Assembly: GCA_030746295.1 (NCBI GenBank)
Contig: JASLMY010000085.1
Span: 1 to 18,343 of the forward strand
Source of the DNA: Alphaproteobacteria bacterium
GTDB lineage: Bacteria > Pseudomonadota > Alphaproteobacteria > GCA-2731375
Reading direction: 5' to 3'
Length of the DNA: 18,343 bases
The notes under the pieces were generated by a model. That model saw only the letters and a program-made list of their open reading frames with translations, was not told the DNA's origin and did not search any database. A program made the position numbers and the translations under genes. How positions within the stretch are numbered: position 1 is the stretch's first letter; every line of letters begins with the position of its first letter. This document shows, piece after piece, positions 14,209-18,343 of this stretch.

Positions 14209-15000
14209 ATGCGGCTCGCCGACGAACAGGTTCGGGAATACGAAACCAAGGGCTGGACCGTGGTTCCCGACGCCCTGCGACCGGAAGAATGCCGGGTATT
14301 GGAGACGGCGGCCTTCGCGGTGCTGGAGCGTCCGGGCCCTGAGGTCGCGCGCGAGGCGGACGGCAAGCCGCACGTCTGTTGGGGCATGCCTCTCTTCGAC
14401 GAGCGGCTCGGCACGCTCGCCCGTCACCCGGCGATCATCGGTCCCGCCGAACAGTTCCTCGGCAACAAGGTCTTCGTCCATCAGAGCCGGATCAACATCA
14501 AGCAAACCGGCGGCTCCATCGTCGAATGGCACCAGGACTACGGCACGTACCATCGGATCGACGGCATTCCCCGTCCCCATGGCACGATGATCGCGGTCTT
14601 TCTCGACGACGTGACGGCGGTGAACGCGCCGGTGCTGGCCGTGCCGGGCTCGCACCGGGAGGGCCTGGCATCGGAGGCGGTGATCGACGAAAGCGTGCCG
14701 GACCATGAGGCCGCCGCCCGCCACCGCTACGACATTACGCCCGAGAGCATGCGCCGACTGGTCGAAACCCATGGGCTGGAGGCGATCGAGGCGACGGCGG
14801 GCTCGCTCCTGTTCATGAATATGACGGTGGTGCACGGCTCCAGCGTCAACATCACGCCCCTGCGCCGCCTGCTGCTCTACATCAACGTCTCGACGATCGA
14901 CAATCGCGGCGAGACCTTTGCCCGCCCCGAATACCATGCCGCCCGCGACTTCACGCCCCTGGAGGCGCTCCCCGACGATTGCTTGCTTTCCTTAGCCTAG
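14209..15000 (+). CDS. phytanoyl-CoA dioxygenase (PhyH)-family Fe(II)/2-oxoglutarate oxygenase
   Basis: This 263-residue protein has the PhyH-type double-stranded beta-helix. The iron facial triad is visible: His108 and Asp110 in EWHQDYGTYH, and His209 in VVHGSS. Arg219/Arg220 (PLRRLLLYIN) is placed to bind 2-oxoglutarate. VLAVPGSHREG and the N-terminal EYETKGWTVVPDAL are typical of this family, which also holds ectoine hydroxylase and phosphonate oxygenases. The usual reaction is 2-oxoglutarate-dependent hydroxylation; the substrate cannot be told. ATG at 14209 follows the aldolase stop by 4 nt, with AGGAG at 14197-14201 as ribosome site inside the aldolase gene. A degraded hyuA 3' end follows immediately after its stop codon. 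Confidence 0.87.
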   Translation: MRLADEQVREYETKGWTVVPDALRPEECRVLETAAFAVLERPGPEVAREADGKPHVCWGMPLFDERLGTLARHPAIIGPAEQFLGNKVFVHQSRINIKQTGGSIVEWHQDYGTYHRIDGIPRPHGTMIAVFLDDVTAVNAPVLAVPGSHREGLASEAVIDESVPDHEAAARHRYDITPESMRRLVETHGLEAIEATAGSLLFMNMTVVHGSSVNITPLRRLLLYINVSTIDNRGETFARPEYHAARDFTPLEALPDDCLLSLA

Positions 15001-15005
15001 GCCGC

Positions 15006-15166
15006 ATCTCGGAGGACGGGATCTTGCTTCGTCCGCGGACCACGCCGAGGTGAGGGAGGTCGGTCGGCTCGACATCGACGTCACCGGATCGGTCGATATG
15101 AGCTGAGGCGATAGCCGAGGACCCACGGCCCGACGGCGGTGCGTCGAAGCCGGTACCGTATCGTCC
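15006..15166 (+). pseudogene. degraded copy of the hyuA 3' end and its downstream spacer
   Basis: This stretch matches the end of hyuA and the DNA behind it. ATCTTGCTTCGT (15021-15032) is identical to 13072-13083. After a 1-nt length difference, 15068-15106 aligns without gaps to 13120-13158 (29 of 39 identical by hand), coding LDIDVTGSVDMS-stop against LDIEVVKSANMS-stop. Beyond the stop, 15135-15166 matches 13196-13227 (27 of 32). The frame is broken by the indel and no start remains, so it is not expressed as protein. It begins right after the oxygenase stop codon. The rest of the spacer to 15228 holds only the ribosome site of the SDR gene. Confidence 0.7.
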
Positions 15167-15228
15167 ACGCACGATGACGGCTATCATGCGGAAAACACGA
15201 TCTCGTCCGGGAAAGGGAGGGTTCCGCC

Positions 15229-15987
15229 ATGAGTGCAGCCGCCAGAATTGCCATCGTCACCGGTGCCGGGTCGGGCGTCGGCAAGGCCAGTGCGCTCGCC
15301 CTGATGGCGGCGGGCTATAGCGTGGCGATGGCCGGGCGCCGTCCGGAGCCCTTGCAGGCGGCCATCGCCGAGGCGGGTGCCGCGGGCGAGGGCGCGATCG
15401 CGGTCTCCACCGACGTCGGCGATCCGGCTTCGGTCGAGGCGCTCTTCGCCAAGGTCAAGGAGACCTATGGCCGCCTCGATTTGCTGTTCAACAACGCCGG
15501 CACAAACGCGCCGGGCATCCCGCTCGAGGACTTGAGCTATGCGCAGTGGCAGGCCGTGGTCGACGCCAACCTGACCGGCAGCTTCCTCTGCACCCAGCAG
15601 GCCTTCAAGATCATGAAGGACCAGACGCCGATGGGCGGGCGGATCATCAACAACGGCTCGATCTCGGCGCATGCGCCGCGGCCGAACTCGGCCCCCTACA
15701 CGGCCACCAAGCACGCCATCACCGGGCTCACAAAGACCACTTCGCTCGACGGCCGCAAATACGACATCGCCTGCGGCCAGATCGACATCGGCAACGCCCT
15801 GACCGAGATGGCGGCGCGGATGGCCGACGGGGTGCCACAAGCCAACGGCGAGGTCGCCATCGAACCACTGATGGACGTCAAGAATGTCGCCGATGCCGTC
15901 GTCCACATGGCGAGCCTGCCGGCGGACGCCAACATCCAGTTCCTGACCGTGATGGCGACCAAGATGCCTTTCGTCGGGCGCGGCTGA
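15229..15987 (+). CDS. short-chain dehydrogenase/reductase
   Basis: This 252-residue classical SDR has the cofactor motif TGAGSGVG (11-18), NNAG (88-91), the structural Asn114, and a catalytic set of Ser144 in [10 protein letters not shown], Tyr157 and Lys161 in YTATK. GRR after the second strand (37-39, near MAGRRPE) is more suggestive of NADP(H) than NAD(H), but this is weak. Such enzymes oxidise or reduce alcohol and carbonyl groups in the cytoplasm. GGGAGG (15215-15220) lies 8 nt before ATG at 15229. It is the first gene of an operon with the Gfo/Idh/MocA-type oxidoreductase 16 nt downstream and the SnoaL-like gene. The substrate is unknown. Confidence 0.9.
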   Translation: MSAAARIAIVTGAGSGVGKASALALMAAGYSVAMAGRRPEPLQAAIAEAGAAGEGAIAVSTDVGDPASVEALFAKVKETYGRLDLLFNNAGTNAPGIPLEDLSYAQWQAVVDANLTGSFLCTQQAFKIMKDQTPMGGRIINNGSISAHAPRPNSAPYTATKHAITGLTKTTSLDGRKYDIACGQIDIGNALTEMAARMADGVPQANGEVAIEPLMDVKNVADAVVHMASLPADANIQFLTVMATKMPFVGRG

Positions 15988-16003
15988 GGGAGCCGCGACC
16001 GGC

Positions 16004-17272
16004 ATGCAGACGCTGCTCTTCCACGATCCGGGCCATTTCCACGCCGCCCTGACGCTGCGCGCGGCCAGCCCCCGGGTGGCGCGGACGGTGCACGTCTATG
16101 CCCCGGCGGGGCCGGAGCTCGACGCCTTCCGGGCCCTGATCGAGAGCTTCAACGCCCGCGAGGCGGCGCCGACGGACTGGGACCTTCAGGTCCATGAAGG
16201 CGAGGGCTCGCTCGACCGACTGATCGACGAGCGCCGCGGCGAGGTTGTGGTCCTGGCCGGCCGCAACGACGGCAAGCTCGCCACCATCCGCCGCCTGCAC
16301 GACGCCGGCTTCCACACCCTCGCCGACAAGCCTTGGATCACCTCGCCGGCGGCCTTGGCCGACCTGGAGGCGGTGACGGCGGGGCCGCCGCTGGCGATCG
16401 ACATCATGTTGAGCCCGCACGACACCCTGCCCCGGCTGACGCGCCTGATCGCGGGCACGGAGAGCGTCTTCGGCCGCTTCGTCGAGGGCGGCGAGGCCCC
16501 GGCAATCGAGACCTATTCGCTGCATCACCTCTACAAGATCGTCAACGGAGAGCCGCTGCGGCGACCGCCCTGGTTCTACGACGTCCGCGTCCAGGGCGAT
16601 GGCCTCGTCGATATCCACTCGCACATGGTCGACCAGGCGCAGCGGCTACTGGGTCCTGAGCACGCCTACGACTACGCGGCCGATTTCGCCCTCGACCGGG
16701 CACGACGCTGGTCGACGCCGGTGCCGCTGGCGCTCTTTAGCGACAGCACCGGCGAGGCGGCGTTTCCCGAGTACTTGGCCGGCGCGGTCGAGGACGGGGT
16801 CCTGGACCTCGCCTGCAACGGCGAGATCGACTACCGGCTCCGCGGCTTGCGCGTCCGGCAAAAGGCCGAGTGGGGCGCCCGGGAGCCCGAGGGTGGCGGC
16901 GACGTCGTCGGCGCCCGGTTGCGGGGCAGCGGGGCGACGGTCCGGGTCGTGCAGGGTCCCGAGACCGGCTATCGCTCCGAACTCCACCTCGAAGACCCGG
17001 GCAGCGGCGGTCTCGAAGACCGCATTCGCGCCGCGCTCGACGCTTGGCGGCAGGATTTCCCGAGCCTCGACCTTGCCACGTCCGATATCGGCTTCCAATT
17101 GCTGATCCCGGACACGCTTCGCATCGGGCACGAGGCGCAGTTTCCGATGGTCCTCGACAATTTCCTCGATCTCGTCGAAGCGGGCGTTTGGCCGGCGCAT
17201 CTGGCCGGCCGAATTCGAAGCCGCTACACGCTGCTGGCGCGGGCGCACGAGCGCGCCGTCGCGGCTGGCTGA
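16004..17272 (+). CDS. Gfo/Idh/MocA-like putative oxidoreductase (Oxidoreduct_C type)
   Basis: This 422-residue protein starts with LLFHDPGHFHAALTLRAAS and contains VYAPAGPELDAFRALIESFN (31-50), VVVLAGRNDGK (81-91) and TLADKPW (105-111). These match, from memory, the putative oxidoreductase family with the Oxidoreduct_C domain, a branch of the Gfo/Idh/MocA NAD(P)-dependent dehydrogenases. The Lys of ADKPW corresponds to the EKP lysine of that superfamily. LVDIHSHMVDQ (201-211) offers His residues for the active site. The classical N-terminal GxGxxG is replaced by DPGHFH, so cofactor binding may differ. GAGGGAG overlapping the SDR stop serves as ribosome site. The family acts mostly on sugars or inositols, but this member's substrate is not known. 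Confidence 0.78.
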   Translation: MQTLLFHDPGHFHAALTLRAASPRVARTVHVYAPAGPELDAFRALIESFNAREAAPTDWDLQVHEGEGSLDRLIDERRGEVVVLAGRNDGKLATIRRLHDAGFHTLADKPWITSPAALADLEAVTAGPPLAIDIMLSPHDTLPRLTRLIAGTESVFGRFVEGGEAPAIETYSLHHLYKIVNGEPLRRPPWFYDVRVQGDGLVDIHSHMVDQAQRLLGPEHAYDYAADFALDRARRWSTPVPLALFSDSTGEAAFPEYLAGAVEDGVLDLACNGEIDYRLRGLRVRQKAEWGAREPEGGGDVVGARLRGSGATVRVVQGPETGYRSELHLEDPGSGGLEDRIRAALDAWRQDFPSLDLATSDIGFQLLIPDTLRIGHEAQFPMVLDNFLDLVEAGVWPAHLAGRIRSRYTLLARAHERAVAAG

Positions 17273-17299
17273 ATCTTCAAAGCACTCGGAGGGCGCATC

Positions 17300-17701
17300 A
17301 TGGCTGTTGCAGAAAGTACCGAGACAGGAACCGGCGAGGTCACGGTCGAGCTGCTGGAGGCGATCGGCGATGCCTTCAACCGCCACGACGTCGACGCCAT
17401 CGTCGGCTTCTTCGCCGAGGACGGCGTCTTCGACAACGCTATGGGCCCCGACATCCACGGCGCCCGCTACGTCGGCCGGGAGACCCTGCGTGCCTTCTTT
17501 GGCGAGCTGATGGCGGTGCATCCCGACATCCAGTGGCACGCCATCGACAACCGGGTCGCCGGCGACAAGGGCTATTCGGAATGGCGCCGCCAGTGCACCC
17601 TGCCGTCGGGCGAAAGACAGGATTGGCTCGGCCTCGACATCTTCACCTTCCGTGACGGCCTGATCGCCAAGAAGGACACTTACTTCAAGCGCGTTGAATA
17701 G
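17300..17701 (+). CDS. SnoaL-like / NTF2-fold protein
   Basis: This 133-residue protein has the NTF2-like cone fold of the SnoaL/ketosteroid-isomerase superfamily: ELLEAIGDAFNRHDVDAIVGFF forms the two leading helices (given here in parts: ELLEAIGDAF, NRHDVDAIVGFF), followed by AEDGVFDNAMGP, VGRETLRAFFGELMAVHPDI and a strand ending FTFRDGLIAKKDTYFK. Members are small isomerases, cyclases, dehydratases or binding proteins; key residues vary too much to assign a reaction. The length is normal. GGAGGG at 17288-17293, 6 nt before ATG at 17300, sets the start. It follows the oxidoreductase gene by 27 nt and closes the operon, so it may process an intermediate of that pathway (inference). Confidence 0.85.
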   Translation: MAVAESTETGTGEVTVELLEAIGDAFNRHDVDAIVGFFAEDGVFDNAMGPDIHGARYVGRETLRAFFGELMAVHPDIQWHAIDNRVAGDKGYSEWRRQCTLPSGERQDWLGLDIFTFRDGLIAKKDTYFKRVE

Positions 17702-17727
17702 GGTCTGCTGCCAGGCTGCCACGGCCC

Positions 17728-17800
17728 GTCATTACGAGGCGCGTGGCGCCGCGGCGATCCAATCTGGATTGCCGCGCTCGCTGCGCTCGCTCGCAATGAC
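17728..17800. repeat. intergenic palindromic repeat (REP/MITE-like)
   Basis: This 73-bp imperfect palindrome has ends GTCATTACGAG (17728-17738) and CTCGCAATGAC (17790-17800), and a centre GCGGCGATCCA-ATC-TGGATTGCCGC. Elements of this form with GTCATTGCGAG ends are frequent between genes in alphaproteobacteria (general recall). It lies between the convergent SnoaL-like and cupin genes and can fold in both transcripts, so it may stabilise or end both messages. It contains no gene. Confidence 0.7.
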
Positions 17801-17857
17801 CGCGAAAGCACCTCTAATCGGCGTCGGAACGGGAGCACCTAGCTCTTCACCAGTACC

Positions 17858-18313
17858 TCAGTGCTCCAGGTCTTCCTCGGCCGGGCGGGGTGGCTCGGTC
17901 TTGTTGAAGCGGCCCTCGTAGACCGGCCGAGCGCCGGTGGTCGGTCCCGGGTACTGGACGAAGAGGATCCGGCAGCCGCCCTCGGTGTGCATCTCGTGCT
18001 CGAAATGGGGGTCTTCCATGTAGACCATGTCGCCGGCCCGCAGCGTCCGCTCTCCAAAGCGGCACTCGCCCTCGATGACGTACCAGACCTGGGCGAAGTC
18101 GTGCTTATGCAGTGGGAAGCCGGCACCGGGCTCGTAGTTCAGGATACCGGCGTTGGGCTCGTTCGGGTGTGCGTCCGAGGGATGGAAGATCATCTGGGTC
18201 GTGTTGGCGAAGCGGCCCATCTCCGGCGCCATGTCGTCTGGCCGGCGCACGACCGGCGCGTTGTGGGTCTTGCGTGCGTCCGCCTCGCTCGGCGGCATGG
18301 TCGTGGCTGACAT
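17858..18313 (-). CDS. cupin-domain protein
   Basis: This 151-residue single-domain cupin has motif 1 as PLHKHDFAQVWYVIEGE (68-82 and on), with His69, His71 and Gln75 as likely metal ligands, followed by RFGERTLRAGDMVYM and motif 2 as HFEHEMHTEGGCRILFVQY (103-121), with His106 or His109 completing the site. Such proteins are small metal-dependent dioxygenases, isomerases or sugar/acid-binding sensors. No signal peptide is present, so it is cytoplasmic. The ATG at 18313 is preceded by a strong GGGGAGGGGG ribosome site (18316-18325). It is convergent with the SnoaL operon. Whether it belongs to the same pathway or to genes beyond the window's right edge cannot be seen. Confidence 0.85.
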   Translation of the reverse strand: MSATTMPPSEADARKTHNAPVVRRPDDMAPEMGRFANTTQMIFHPSDAHPNEPNAGILNYEPGAGFPLHKHDFAQVWYVIEGECRFGERTLRAGDMVYMEDPHFEHEMHTEGGCRILFVQYPGPTTGARPVYEGRFNKTEPPRPAEEDLEH

Positions 18314-18315
18314 TT

Positions 18316-18325
18316 CCCCCTCCCC
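18316..18325 (-). promoter_or_regulatory. strong ribosome binding site of the cupin gene
   Basis: GGGGAGGGGG on the minus strand, with two further nucleotides before ATG at 18313, is the most purine-rich leader in the window and fixes the cupin start. Confidence 0.6.
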
Positions 18326-18343
18326 TTTCAGCAGTCGAGCGTG

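Noticed and set aside
1..18343. CRISPR arrays, tRNA or rRNA genes, insertion sequences, phage genes
   Set aside because: I read for regular spaced repeats, conserved RNA motifs and transposase or integrase motifs and saw none; the window is plain metabolic and regulatory genes.

Overview
The window is GC-rich, tightly packed bacterial DNA (roughly two-thirds G+C by eye) and looks like an accessory catabolic region of an alphaproteobacterium, plausibly Rhodospirillales-like. The grounds are strong GC bias at third codon positions, the enzyme families present, and an intergenic palindrome at 17728-17800 with GTCATTRCGAG ends, a type common in alphaproteobacterial genomes. No species can be named from the sequence alone. 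I see no rRNA, tRNA, CRISPR array, transposase or integrase.

Layout: (i) 26-823, a divergent HpcH/HpaI-type aldolase, tail to tail with (ii) a minus-strand operon of a large ArsR-type regulator and an MFS exporter (836-3252), whose start abuts five helically phased TCGAA repeats; (iii) a small cysteine-free ArsR repressor (3450-3737), facing a DUF350 membrane protein and membrane-anchored trypsin-like protease pair (3802-5049); (iv) a plus-strand pair, an acetoacetate-decarboxylase-fold enzyme and a peptide deformylase-like protein (5174-6640); (v) a minus-strand pair, an Asp/Glu-racemase-family enzyme and a thiamine-diphosphate enzyme (6667-9093); (vi) divergent from it, the ATP-dependent hydantoinase/oxoprolinase-type subunits HyuB and HyuA (9387-13158); (vii) a coupled pair of a canonical HpcH/HpaI aldolase and a phytanoyl-CoA-dioxygenase-like oxygenase (13431-15000); (viii) an operon of an SDR, a Gfo/Idh/MocA-type oxidoreductase and a SnoaL/NTF2-like protein (15229-17701); (ix) a convergent cupin (17858-18313).

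Taken together (inference), 6.7-17.7 kb reads as a catabolic island. HyuAB would open a lactam or imide ring with ATP, the racemase-family enzyme and the ThDP enzyme would process the acid product, and an oxygenase, aldolase and dehydrogenases would break down the carbon skeleton. The substrate cannot be read from the sequence.

The least expected signals are non-coding. A degraded copy of the hyuA 3' end plus its downstream spacer lies at about 15006-15166, directly behind the aldolase-oxygenase pair. A 70-nt ungapped near-duplicate of the ThDP gene's leader and start codon lies upstream of the racemase gene. Together with the phased TCGAA array, they suggest a locus built by segmental duplication and partial decay.
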